A stretch of DNA of 64,000 nt from Leptogranulimonas caecicola. Its GTDB lineage: Bacteria > Actinomycetota > Coriobacteriia > Coriobacteriales > Atopobiaceae. The notes under the pieces are model-generated. The model was not told the DNA's origin. It was given only the letters and a program-made list of their open reading frames with translations, and searched no databases. Every line of letters begins with the position of its first letter. The stretch's first letter is position 1. The stretch is taken from the NCBI RefSeq assembly GCF_023168405.1, contig NZ_AP025285.1:866001-930000 (forward strand). The letters run 5' to 3'. The position numbers and the translations under genes are program-made. Positions 29,355-38,095 of this stretch are shown piece by piece.

Positions 29355-30435
29355 TAGCTCTGTGGACACCCCTCATACCCCGCTTTTCTCACTCGTCATG
29401 CCGGTCTATGGTGCCGAGAAACACATCCACGAAGCTGTAAGCGCGCTCTTGTCCCAAAGGTTCCGCGACTTCGAGCTCATTTTGGTAGACGACGCATCAC
29501 CAGATGCTTCGATTGCCATAGCCCAAGAAGCCGCAGCGGGCGACTCGCGGGTGCGCGTGCTCAAAAACCCCTCCAACCTAGGAGCCTCTGCCGCAAGAAA
29601 TCGAGGCCTTGAGGAAGCTCGGGGCACCTATGTGACCTTTCCCGATGCCGATGATGTGACAGATCCTCGCTACCTTGAGCTGGCAGCAGAGGCTATCGAT
29701 GCTACCTCGGCAGACCTCATTGTTGAGGGTGTGATCGAAGACCATTACACAGCCCGGGGCAAACTGGACTACAGCCTTACCTATGTGCCTCCCAAAGCCT
29801 ACCTCGCGAGCGCTCAAGAGCTGGCAGGGCAGGTACTGCCCTTAGAGCAGCTCACATTGCTTGGCTATCCCTACAACAAGTTCATCAAGCGCTCGGTCAT
29901 TGGCCCGACGCGCTTTGATGAGGAGGCCACGCTCTCTGAGGACTTTTTCTTCTTCATGGACGTGCTGCCGCGCATCCATAGCGCAGCGCTCATAGATCAG
30001 GCGGCCTACCACTATGCTCGTCGCGAAAGCGGCAACCTCACAGCTCGCTTTCATCGCAATTACTGGGATGCGCTTTCCCGCCGCATGGAACTGTTGCAGG
30101 CATTCCAAGAAACCTCCGGTCTGGACACTTCTGAGTCCCGGGGAGTATTAGGCGCCATGTATGCACGCTATCTTCTCTCGGCAATTATGCAAACCCAAGA
30201 TCCCCGCGCTCACATGAGCCTCAAAGAGCGTTCACGCTGGCTTGAACAGGTATTCTCCTCCGAGCTCGCCTGCAAGCTTTTGCCTCAAGCCCAAAGCAGC
30301 TCTGCGGTAACCCAGGTGGCTGCCAAGGTCTTGTCCTGCCGCATTGTGCCGCTCGGTTTGGGACTGGGTAGGGGAGCGTCGCTGGTGCAAAAAGCTGCCC
30401 CCTCGCTGTTTTCCAAAGCCCGCTATCGCCGCTAG
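29326..30435 (+). CDS. Family 2 glycosyltransferase
   Basis: GT-A fold glycosyltransferase with the N-terminal pattern FSLVMPVYGAEKHIHEAV, LVDDASPD, NLGASAARNRGL and the nucleotide-sugar/metal site FPDADD. C-terminal half helical, no membrane helices. 369 residues. AGGAGG six bases before the ATG at 29326 supports a start that overlaps the ATPase gene by 29 bases, so the two are coupled. It is paralogous along its full length to the glycosyltransferase at 36152. The acceptor is unknown; by context it builds the glycan exported by the upstream ABC pair. Confidence 0.85.
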   Translation: MPTKPSSKADSSVDTPHTPLFSLVMPVYGAEKHIHEAVSALLSQRFRDFELILVDDASPDASIAIAQEAAAGDSRVRVLKNPSNLGASAARNRGLEEARGTYVTFPDADDVTDPRYLELAAEAIDATSADLIVEGVIEDHYTARGKLDYSLTYVPPKAYLASAQELAGQVLPLEQLTLLGYPYNKFIKRSVIGPTRFDEEATLSEDFFFFMDVLPRIHSAALIDQAAYHYARRESGNLTARFHRNYWDALSRRMELLQAFQETSGLDTSESRGVLGAMYARYLLSAIMQTQDPRAHMSLKERSRWLEQVFSSELACKLLPQAQSSSAVTQVAAKVLSCRIVPLGLGLGRGASLVQKAAPSLFSKARYRR

Positions 30436-30443
30436 GAGCTCTC

Positions 30444-31493
30444 ATGGAACCGCTGCTTACCATCTGTGTGCCTGCCTACAACGTCGAGGCCTATCTAGAG
30501 CACGGGCTCTCCACCTACAACGAGGATCGCTTTGTGGGGCGCCTGGAAGTGCTGGTGGTAAACGACGGCTCTACTGACTCCACCGCTGCCATCGCGCGCA
30601 CTTTTGTGGATAGGCGCCCTCAGGTATTCCGGCTCATCTCCAAAGAAAACGGCGGTCATGGCTCGGTGATCAACAAGGGTATTCGAGAGGCGTCTGGCCG
30701 CTACTTCCGAGTGGTGGATGGTGATGACTGGGTAGATCCCAACGGCTTGGATGAATTTCTGGATGTGTTGGCGGCCACCTCGGCAGATATCCTCATCGAC
30801 GAGCGCGTGGACGTCACCTATGGTTCCGGTCAAACCCATCCTCGCCCGCTGCCTCAAGACCTTCCCTTCGGCCAAGATGTACCCTATAGCCAAATGGCTC
30901 AGCGGGTGGTGGCCGATGCCCTCATCTCCATCCACACCTTGTGCGCCAGGACTAGCTACCTGCGCCAACAGGGGGTCTCAGTGCTTGAGAAGACCTTCCA
31001 TGAGGATGCAGAGTTTTGCGTGAAGACCATAAGCACAGCTAGCACCATCCGTTTTGTGCCAACCTTTGTCTACCAGTACCTTGTTGGCAATGCGTCCCAA
31101 TCCATGGCAGCCGATAACATGGTGCACCGCTATAAAGATCACGAGCGCGTGGTGTTCTCCATCGCCGCCTATGCAGACTCCCTGCGCACCGCCTCGCTGC
31201 TCAAGACTGCAAGCGGGCTTGATGATCCTGAAGCTTGGCGCGCCCAAGCTGCCGAGAAGAGCGCCCAACTCATCGCGAACTCCCACTACAACTTGCTGCT
31301 CGTCTTCGATACTCAGCGTGCTCGGGGGCGGTCAAGAGCTAAGGCTTTCAGATCACAGCTGTCCAGAGACTACCCTTGGCTCAAGGCGTCCACTGACAAG
31401 CGCTACTGGATGGCACTGGCCGCCGGCGCCGTGGGCGTGGACGCCCTCAAGTTGGACAAGCTCCAAGGCCGCGCCTCTGTGCAGGCAGATTAA
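30444..31493 (+). CDS. Family 2 glycosyltransferase
   Basis: GT-A enzyme with TICVPAYNVEAYL at the N-terminus, VNDGSTDST, ENGGHGSVINKGI and the DxD-type site VVDGDDWVDP. 349 residues, soluble. It resembles poly-glycerol/teichoic acid-type and capsular GT2 proteins rather than the preceding enzyme, with which it shares only the fold motifs. It starts 8 bases after the previous stop with AGGAG upstream. Last gene of the export operon; a weak terminator follows. Confidence 0.83.
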   Translation: MEPLLTICVPAYNVEAYLEHGLSTYNEDRFVGRLEVLVVNDGSTDSTAAIARTFVDRRPQVFRLISKENGGHGSVINKGIREASGRYFRVVDGDDWVDPNGLDEFLDVLAATSADILIDERVDVTYGSGQTHPRPLPQDLPFGQDVPYSQMAQRVVADALISIHTLCARTSYLRQQGVSVLEKTFHEDAEFCVKTISTASTIRFVPTFVYQYLVGNASQSMAADNMVHRYKDHERVVFSIAAYADSLRTASLLKTASGLDDPEAWRAQAAEKSAQLIANSHYNLLLVFDTQRARGRSRAKAFRSQLSRDYPWLKASTDKRYWMALAAGAVGVDALKLDKLQGRASVQAD

Positions 31494-31574
31494 GAGTCCT
31501 AGGTATGGAGTGTCCCTCCAATTATCATATATTTCCCTAATTGTCCACTGAGAGGTAGCGGTTGCCTTTCAGAG

Positions 31575-31622
31575 ACCGATTGACGCCTTTCAAACAGAAT
31601 TTGCGTCCGGTGGCCCTTTTTT
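31575..31622 (+). terminator. Likely terminator of the glycan export operon
   Basis: ACCG + GACGC (31575-31586, 3-nt bulge) pairs with GCGTCCGGT (31603-31611); six T follow at 31617-31622 after a GGCCC spacer. The loop is large, so strength is uncertain. Confidence 0.45.
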
Positions 31623-31684
31623 GTCTTTTCGGATTGCACAAGAGTCAGAGAATATGACTGAAATGTCACTTGGCCGATTTCTGG

Positions 31685-31724
31685 ACTTCTTACCTACTTC
31701 TTACCTTATGGAGAGATTTATAGA
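31685..31724 (+). promoter_or_regulatory. Tandem 11-bp repeat plus -10 box, possible response-regulator-dependent promoter
   Basis: ACTTCTTACCT occurs twice head-to-tail at 31685-31695 and 31696-31706. TATAGA lies at 31719-31724, 12 bases after the second copy. An 11-bp direct-repeat operator replacing the -35 is the layout of PhoB/OmpR-family activated promoters. No standard -35 is visible. Confidence 0.45.
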
Positions 31725-31823
31725 GAAGTGGGAAGTCCTAGATTCTTTTGGGTTCAAAGGAGCGCTGCAGGCAGTGGCGTTCGGCCAAATGTGAGCCACA
31801 AGGGATTCAGGGAAGGACGCACC

Positions 31824-32954
31824 ATGAACGTTTCTCGCAAGGGCTTCATTGAGGGTAGTGCACTTGCCATGGCTGGCTTGGGTTTGACAGCCTGCTCCGG
31901 TGGCGACAAGGGCGCCGAGGCTGAGGCCGAGGCTTCCCAAAACACCGTCAATGCCCCTCAAGAACTCATCGATGCCGCGAAAGAAGAGGGAACACTGGTA
32001 GTTTACGGTTCCTGCGAAGAAGAGCATGTGCAGGGTTGCGTGGATCACTTCAAAGAGCTTTTTGGCCTTGAGGTTGAGTCTCAGCGCCTGTCCACTGGCG
32101 AGGTCCAAGCCAAAATCGAGGAAGAGAATGGCAATCCTTCCGGCGACGTTTGGTTTGGCGGCACTACCGACCCCTACAATGTGGCCGTGACCGAGGGTCT
32201 GCTTGAACCCTATGACGCCCAGAACGCTTCTCATCTGATCTCTGACACCTATCGCGATGCCGATGGCCAGTGGTATGGCATCTACAAGGGTATCCTGGGC
32301 TTCATGGTGAACAAGGACGAGTTGGCTCGCCTGAACCTCGATGAGCCTAAGGACTGGCCTGACCTGTTGGACCCCAAGTATCAAGGTCTCATTTGGCTGT
32401 CCAACTACAACACCGCCGGCACCGCCAAGCTGGTCATCAACACAGTCATCCAAAAGTACGGTCATGACGAGGGCATTCAGTACCTCAAGGATCTCGACAA
32501 GAACATCGCCGTCTACACCAAGTCTGGCTCCGGCCCTTCCAAGAACGTAGGCACCGGCGAGTGCGTCATCGGCATCGGCTTTTTGCACGACGGCATTATG
32601 CAGATCGAGGACAACGGCTACAAGAACATCGGCCTCATCATTCCTTCCTCCGGCGCATCCTACGAGGTGGGCGCCACCGCAATCTTCAAGGGTTGCAAGC
32701 ATCCCAATGCTGCCAAGCTCTGGATCGAGTACGCCCTGTCCCCCGATTGCGTCGAGCGCGCTGCCGAGAACAAGGCCTATCAGTTCCTGGTACTGGACAA
32801 TGCCAAGCAACCTGAGGTGGCCACCGAGTACGGCCTGGATCCCGACAACGTCATGGAGTACGACTTCGAGGACGCCAAGAACAACACCAAGCAGTACGTG
32901 GAAGAGGTCATGAATGCTCTAGGTGGCGGCGACGACCGCTTCCAGACCGAGTAA
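31824..32954 (+). CDS. ABC transporter substrate-binding lipoprotein, iron(III)/phosphonate (FbpA/PhnS) type
   Basis: Extracytoplasmic solute-binding protein. N-terminal signal with lipobox LTAC (Cys24) preceded by SRKGF, which resembles a twin-arginine motif in its Arg-Lys form. The mature protein starts with an Ala/Glu-rich linker and then LVVYGSCEEEH, typical of family 1 binding proteins for ferric iron, 2-aminoethylphosphonate or thiamine. 376 residues. GGAAGGA before the ATG at 31824. Permease and ATPase genes follow. The canonical YYxx tyrosine pair of FbpA could not be assigned with confidence, so the ligand remains open. Confidence 0.82.
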   Translation: MNVSRKGFIEGSALAMAGLGLTACSGGDKGAEAEAEASQNTVNAPQELIDAAKEEGTLVVYGSCEEEHVQGCVDHFKELFGLEVESQRLSTGEVQAKIEEENGNPSGDVWFGGTTDPYNVAVTEGLLEPYDAQNASHLISDTYRDADGQWYGIYKGILGFMVNKDELARLNLDEPKDWPDLLDPKYQGLIWLSNYNTAGTAKLVINTVIQKYGHDEGIQYLKDLDKNIAVYTKSGSGPSKNVGTGECVIGIGFLHDGIMQIEDNGYKNIGLIIPSSGASYEVGATAIFKGCKHPNAAKLWIEYALSPDCVERAAENKAYQFLVLDNAKQPEVATEYGLDPDNVMEYDFEDAKNNTKQYVEEVMNALGGGDDRFQTE

Positions 32955-33025
32955 ACCGAGAGACACTCATTCGTTTTATCTGTTCACCTGTCAATCCGCG
33001 GTGACTTCTAAGGATTGATCCTGAG

Positions 33026-33057
33026 ACCGGGAGGGCCGCATTGGTGGTCCTCCCGGT
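33026..33057 (+). other. Intercistronic hairpin between binding protein and permease
   Basis: ACCGGGAGGGCC (33026-33037) pairs with GGTCCTCCCGGT (33046-33057) over 12 bp with one G-U; no T-run follows. Such structures often protect the 3' end of binding-protein mRNA so that it accumulates above the membrane subunits. Confidence 0.6.
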
Positions 33058-33115
33058 GTCGTGAGGTTCAAAATATTAAGGTAGTCAACGTGTTTTAATC
33101 TTTAGGTAGGGTTCT

Positions 33116-34891
33116 ATGGCAAAGGACCAAGGCTCAGCGCTGGATCGCAAGAAGCTTCATGGCGATCCCATCCTCATGACCACCATCGTGGTGCTTATCG
33201 CATTTCTCACCCTGTTTATTCTCTATCCTCTCGCCATCCTTATGGTGGACTCCTTTATCTCAGAAGAAGGGTTCACCTTGGCAGTGTTCGATCGCATCTT
33301 CCAGATGCCCTCCTTTACCACGGCCATCACCAATACGCTTTCGGTAGGCTTTTTGGTGGGCATTAGCAGCGCGCTGGTTGGCCTGCTTTTTGCCTATGTC
33401 GAGGTCTATGTGCAGCTCAAGACCCGCGTTATGCGAGGGCTCTTTAGTCTCGTCTCCATGCTGCCTGTGGTAAGCCCTCCCTTTGTGCTGTCGCTTTCCA
33501 TCATCATGCTCTTTGGCAAGTCGGGCATTATCACCCGCTATCTTTTGGGCATCTATGACAACAGCGTCTATGGCTTCTGGGGCATCTTTACCGTGCAGAC
33601 GCTCACCTTCTTCCCTGTGTGTTACATGATGCTCAAGGGTCTGCTCATGAATATCGACCCCTCCCTAGAAGAGGCGGCTCGCGATATGGGCGCTTCTCGG
33701 TGGAAGGTCTTTACTTCGGTCACCATGCCCCTCATCCTGCCAGGCTTGGGAAATGCCTTCTTGGTAACCTTCATCGAGTCTATCGCAGACTTTGCGAACC
33801 CCATGATCATCGGCGGTTCCTACGACACGTTGGCTACCACCATCTACCTTCAGATCACCGGCGCCTACGACAAACAAGGAGCAGCGGCCATGGCCGTGGT
33901 GCTTCTCTGCATCACCTTGATCATGTTTGCGGTGCAAAAGTACGTGCTTGAGGCTAAGTCCACTGCAACGTTGTCTGGCAAAGCCAGCCGTGCGCGTATG
34001 CTTATCACCGATACTTCGGTGACTCGTCCGCTTTCGATCCTTTGCTCCATCTTGGCGATCTTTGTGGTGGCCATGTACCTCTGCGTGCCTTTTGGCGCCC
34101 TCTTTAACACCTGGGGTTATGACTTCACCCTCACCACCAAGTGGTTCCAGCAGCTCTTCACGCATTATCACGGCCTTGAAGCCTTTACCGACTCCTTCGT
34201 GCTTTCACTCATCGCGGCCCCCATCACCGCAATCTTGTCCATGATCATCTCTTACCTGGTGGTCAAACGTAACTTCAGGAGTCGAGGCTTCATCGAGGCA
34301 GTCTCTATGCTCGCTATGGCAGTGCCTGGCACGGTATTGGGCGTAGGTTACATCCGTGGCTTTGCGGGCGGCCTTTTTGGCACTGGCATTCTGCAGGGGC
34401 TCTATGGCACGGCGGCCATCTTGGTGATCGTCTTTATCGTGCGTTCGCTGCCCACAGGCACGCGTTCAGGTATTTCTGCGCTCAGGCAAATCGATAAATC
34501 CATCGAGGAGTCCGCCTATGACATGGGAGCAGACTCATTCACTGTCTTTCGCACGGTGACCCTGCCGCTTATCCGTGAGTCGTTCCTCTCGGGTTTGGTG
34601 ACGGCCTTCGTGCGCTCCATCACCGCCATCTCCGCCATCATTTTGCTGGTCACCCCCTCGGTGCTGCTCATCACCGTGCAGATCAACGAGTTTGCCGAGA
34701 AGGGCGCCTATGGCATTGCCTGCGCCTATGCCACCATCCTCATCGTGATCACCTACGGCTCGGTGTTGTTGATGAACTTTGCTATCAGGCATTTTGGCAC
34801 CAGCCGCAAGAATCAGGACTTTGATGATGACCTGCCTGCTCAGATCGAGCATGACTACGTAGAAGACAGCCGCCAAGTCGAGGAGCTTTAA
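33116..34891 (+). CDS. ABC importer permease, fused double-domain (FbpB-like)
   Basis: Membrane component with two tandem binding-protein-dependent transport domains, about residues 60-260 and 350-560, each holding an EAA-type loop: EEAARDMGASRWKVFTSVTMPL and EESAYDMGADSFTVFRTVTLPL (both shown in part; EEAARDMGA and EESAYDMGA). About twelve membrane helices, 591 residues, as in FbpB and ThiP. The fused form means one polypeptide supplies both halves of the pore. AGGTAGGG precedes the ATG; the ATPase follows after 2 bases. Confidence 0.87.
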   Translation: MAKDQGSALDRKKLHGDPILMTTIVVLIAFLTLFILYPLAILMVDSFISEEGFTLAVFDRIFQMPSFTTAITNTLSVGFLVGISSALVGLLFAYVEVYVQLKTRVMRGLFSLVSMLPVVSPPFVLSLSIIMLFGKSGIITRYLLGIYDNSVYGFWGIFTVQTLTFFPVCYMMLKGLLMNIDPSLEEAARDMGASRWKVFTSVTMPLILPGLGNAFLVTFIESIADFANPMIIGGSYDTLATTIYLQITGAYDKQGAAAMAVVLLCITLIMFAVQKYVLEAKSTATLSGKASRARMLITDTSVTRPLSILCSILAIFVVAMYLCVPFGALFNTWGYDFTLTTKWFQQLFTHYHGLEAFTDSFVLSLIAAPITAILSMIISYLVVKRNFRSRGFIEAVSMLAMAVPGTVLGVGYIRGFAGGLFGTGILQGLYGTAAILVIVFIVRSLPTGTRSGISALRQIDKSIEESAYDMGADSFTVFRTVTLPLIRESFLSGLVTAFVRSITAISAIILLVTPSVLLITVQINEFAEKGAYGIACAYATILIVITYGSVLLMNFAIRHFGTSRKNQDFDDDLPAQIEHDYVEDSRQVEEL

Positions 34892-34893
34892 TC

Positions 34894-35970
34894 ATGGCTA
34901 AAGAGAAGAAAGGCGTTCGCCTAGATCACATTTCCAAGATCTATCAGGATCCTAAGTCCGGCAAGGATTTCTATGCCGTCCACGATGTGAGCCTGGATAT
35001 CGCTCCTGGGGAGTTCGTGACGCTATTGGGCCCCTCTGGTTGCGGCAAGACCACTATCCTGCGCATGATTGCCGGTTTCGAATCTCCTGATGAGGGCGAG
35101 ATCTACCTGGGTGACGAGCCCATCAACGAGCTTACGCCCAACAAACGCGACACGGCCATGGTATTCCAAAGCTACGCGTTGCTGCCGCACTACAACATCT
35201 TTGACAATGTGGCCTACGGTCTGAAGCTTCGCAAGGTGCCCAAGGAGGAGATTCGTGAGAAGGTCAAGAATATCTTGGGGCTCGTGGGCCTTCAGGGCAT
35301 GGAAGAGCGCATGACCAACCAGCTTTCAGGCGGCCAGCAGCAGCGCGTGGCTCTGGCTCGAGCTTTAGTGCTGGAACCCGGCGTGCTGCTCTTTGACGAG
35401 CCCTTGTCTAACCTGGACGCCAAGCTGCGCGTGGATATGCGCAATGAGATTCGCCGCATCCAGCAAGAGGCGGGCATCACAGCCATCTATGTCACCCATG
35501 ACCAGTCTGAGGCCATGGCGCTGTCCGACAACATCATCGTCATGAAGCGCGGCGTGGTAGAGCAGGTGGGCGATCCTCAGACTATCTACCATCGTCCAGT
35601 CAACGAGTTCGTTGCAGACTTCATCGGCGAGTCCAACTTCCTCCATGGCACTCTTACCACCTCTGATGGCTCACAGGGAATTGCCAACATCGAAGGCTAC
35701 GATGTCCCTCTGGACAACGTGGAGCACCTGAGCGAGGGAGATACCTGCACATTGGTGCTTCGTCCCGAGGCTGCCAAACTAGCAGACCAAGGCGTGCTCC
35801 CCTGCGAGGTTATCCTTTCGCGCTTTATGGGCAACTACCATAACTACCACGTCAAAGTGGGCGACACTCTGGTCAAGATCACCGATTTCAACCCCAAGAC
35901 CCACAAGGTCTATGAGGTGGGAGACAAGGCATTCGTCGCATTCACCCCAGCAGACGTCCACGTGCTCTAG
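34894..35970 (+). CDS. ABC importer ATPase (FbpC/PotA-like)
   Basis: Energises the adjacent importer. Walker A GPSGCGKTT from residue 46, Q-loop region VFQSYALLPH, signature LSGGQQQRVALARAL, Walker B LLFDEP, switch His in YVTHDQSEAM. A C-terminal TOBE regulatory domain (about 270-355) is present. 358 residues. It starts two bases after the permease stop. Family members carry iron, phosphonate, spermidine or sulfate, so ligand assignment rests on the binding protein. Confidence 0.9.
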   Translation: MAKEKKGVRLDHISKIYQDPKSGKDFYAVHDVSLDIAPGEFVTLLGPSGCGKTTILRMIAGFESPDEGEIYLGDEPINELTPNKRDTAMVFQSYALLPHYNIFDNVAYGLKLRKVPKEEIREKVKNILGLVGLQGMEERMTNQLSGGQQQRVALARALVLEPGVLLFDEPLSNLDAKLRVDMRNEIRRIQQEAGITAIYVTHDQSEAMALSDNIIVMKRGVVEQVGDPQTIYHRPVNEFVADFIGESNFLHGTLTTSDGSQGIANIEGYDVPLDNVEHLSEGDTCTLVLRPEAAKLADQGVLPCEVILSRFMGNYHNYHVKVGDTLVKITDFNPKTHKVYEVGDKAFVAFTPADVHVL

Positions 35971-36024
35971 GCCACCTGTCTTAAGGAAAGGTTGCAGCGG
36001 CCTTTTCTGAGAAGACTTTGTGCA

Positions 36025-36106
36025 CTTCATCCAAGGCGCTCGGATGAAGCCTTGCAAACCCTGACCCGCCTGGAAACAATGAATGTTTTCAGGCGGGTCA
36101 TCCTTT
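36025..36106 (+). terminator. Terminator region after the ABC importer operon
   Basis: Two hairpins: CTTCATCC/GGATGAAG (36025-36032, 36042-36049), then a 16-bp stem with one mismatch (36062-36077 with 36085-36100) around a 7-nt loop, followed by TCCTTT. The second is the likelier terminator. Confidence 0.7.
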
Positions 36107-36114
36107 ACCATACT
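36086..36114 (+). promoter_or_regulatory. Candidate promoter of the third glycosyltransferase
   Basis: TTTTCA (36086-36091), 17-bp spacer, CATACT (36109-36114), the same -10 as at rimP. The -35 lies in the right arm of the preceding terminator hairpin. Confidence 0.45.
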
Positions 36115-36151
36115 GCCCGCAGGCATGCCTGGAACATGAAGGGGGTTGTTC

Positions 36152-37294
36152 ATGGAACCTGATAAGGTACGCGCATCGCGCGAGGCGTCGCCAGATCCCA
36201 AAGAGTTAGGTCAAGAGGCGCCTAAGACGCCTGAGCCTCCCATGTTTTCGTTGATCATGTGCCTCTTTGGCGTAGAGGAATATGTGCGAGATGCCATTGC
36301 GGCCATCCGTGCGCAAGACTTTGATAACTGGGAGCTCATCTTGGTAGATGATGCCTCTAAAGATCACACCATGTTAAGGGCCCTGCGAGGCATCAAGGGA
36401 GACAGCCGTATCCGCGTCATCCATAACGATGCCAACATTGGCCTTGCCGCCTCTCGCAATCGCGGCCTCGATGCAGCGCACGGCCGCTATATATGCTTCC
36501 CAGACGCTGAGGACCTGCCAAAGCCCAACTACCTCTCTTTGGCAGCGGCGGTCATCAAGGAGCAGGACCCCGACATCATTGTGAGCGGTGTCGTGCAAGA
36601 TTTTTATAACCATAAAGGAGAGGTGGCCTTCTCTGAAGAGCAAAATCTAGAACCGGTCGTCGCCACTGGCAAAGAAGAGGTGGCAAAGATCCTATTGCCT
36701 CTAGAAAGTCAAAACGCCTTGAGCTTCATCTATACCAAATACTTCAGGCGGTCCCTTATCGGCGGCTTGCGCTTCGAGACCAGCGGGGTGCACTTCTCGG
36801 AAGACTTCTTCTGGGAGCTGGAGCTTTTCGAGCGCGCGCAAAAAGTTGTGGTAGTGGGGCAGAGCGCCTATCGGTTTGAGAAGCATCTGCGCAAAGAGCG
36901 CCAAATTTCTTATACCAAAGGTACGTTTTTGCAGCGTCATAGGCGCATTGCGGCCATTCAGGCCCATCAAGAGGACCATGGCTTGGATACCCCCGAGAGC
37001 CGCAGCCAGCTAGGACGGCTTTATGCCACACACATCTTGGCAGAGATCGCGCGCATCACAGATCCCGAGTCTCCCGTGCCTCTTGAGGAGCGCATCGGTT
37101 GGGTGGAGTTTCTCCATGAAGACCCGCTCTTTCAAAAACTCATCGAGGGCGCCCAGCCTCCCAAGGGCTTCATCAATCAGCGCGTCCATAAGGCGCTGGT
37201 GAGCAAGAATCCTAAATCGGCGCTGAGACTGGGCCATTTAGCGGGATATCTGTGGTCCTTTGGGCCCGAGACCTGGTCGCGCACGCAACCCTAA
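36152..37294 (+). CDS. Family 2 glycosyltransferase, paralogue of the 29326 gene
   Basis: GT-A protein with FSLIMCLFGVEEYVRDAI, LVDDASKDH, NIGLAASRNRGL and FPDAEDLP. Compared with the paralogue, the DADD metal site reads DAED, and the later blocks (SEDFF, LDTPESR) align throughout. 380 residues with a 30-residue hydrophilic N-terminal extension. A GAAGGGGG site six bases before the ATG at 36152 sets the start. It stands alone between the importer and the pyrimidine operon, with its own promoter candidate. Substrate unknown. Confidence 0.8.
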   Translation: MEPDKVRASREASPDPKELGQEAPKTPEPPMFSLIMCLFGVEEYVRDAIAAIRAQDFDNWELILVDDASKDHTMLRALRGIKGDSRIRVIHNDANIGLAASRNRGLDAAHGRYICFPDAEDLPKPNYLSLAAAVIKEQDPDIIVSGVVQDFYNHKGEVAFSEEQNLEPVVATGKEEVAKILLPLESQNALSFIYTKYFRRSLIGGLRFETSGVHFSEDFFWELELFERAQKVVVVGQSAYRFEKHLRKERQISYTKGTFLQRHRRIAAIQAHQEDHGLDTPESRSQLGRLYATHILAEIARITDPESPVPLEERIGWVEFLHEDPLFQKLIEGAQPPKGFINQRVHKALVSKNPKSALRLGHLAGYLWSFGPETWSRTQP

Positions 37295-37364
37295 AAACAG
37301 TCCTTTGCCGAGAAACCCGCGCCTTCCTGCTAGAAAGCTATCTGAAATACCCTTTATTTGTTGG

Positions 37365-37392
37365 TTGCACGTAGCCCGGTGAGGTGTATAGT
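37365..37392 (+). promoter_or_regulatory. Promoter of the pyr operon
   Basis: TTGCAC (37365-37370), 16-bp spacer, TATAGT (37387-37392). Transcription from about 37399 would begin just before the PyrR-binding element. Confidence 0.7.
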
Positions 37393-37401
37393 CAAGGTCG
37401 A

Positions 37402-37505
37402 CCTTTAAAGCGGTACGGGATACCGTCAAGGCGAAACTCATATTGCTCCTCTTAAAGAGACTTTTCGCAGACGCCTGTGCCGCTCAACGGCAAAGGCGTT
37501 TTTTC
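37402..37505 (+). promoter_or_regulatory. PyrR-type pyrimidine attenuator leader
   Basis: 37402-37431 reads CCTTTAAAGCGGTACGGGAT then ACCGTCAAGG, a hairpin with CCTT/AAGG and CGGTA/TACCG stems that resembles the PyrR-binding loop. The terminator is ACGCCT...AGGCGT with an inner TGCCG/CGGCA stem (37471-37498) and six T after it. AGGCG at 37429-37433 can instead pair with CGCCT at 37472-37476, disrupting the terminator: a ready antiterminator. PyrR bound to UMP would hold the upstream loop and permit termination. pyrR begins 18 bases later. Confidence 0.78.
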
Positions 37506-37510
37506 TTTAG

Positions 37511-38094
<584 letters not shown>

Positions 38095-38095
<1 letters not shown>

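Larger units (their letters stand above)
31494..31823. other. Regulatory gap between the glycan operon and the ABC importer
   Basis: 330 bases with no convincing gene. It holds a terminator-like structure (31575-31622), an 11-bp tandem repeat (31685-31706) and a TATAGA -10 candidate (31719-31724). The frame of the downstream lipoprotein gene is open from 31728, but the ribosome-binding site supports its start at 31824. Confidence 0.6.
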
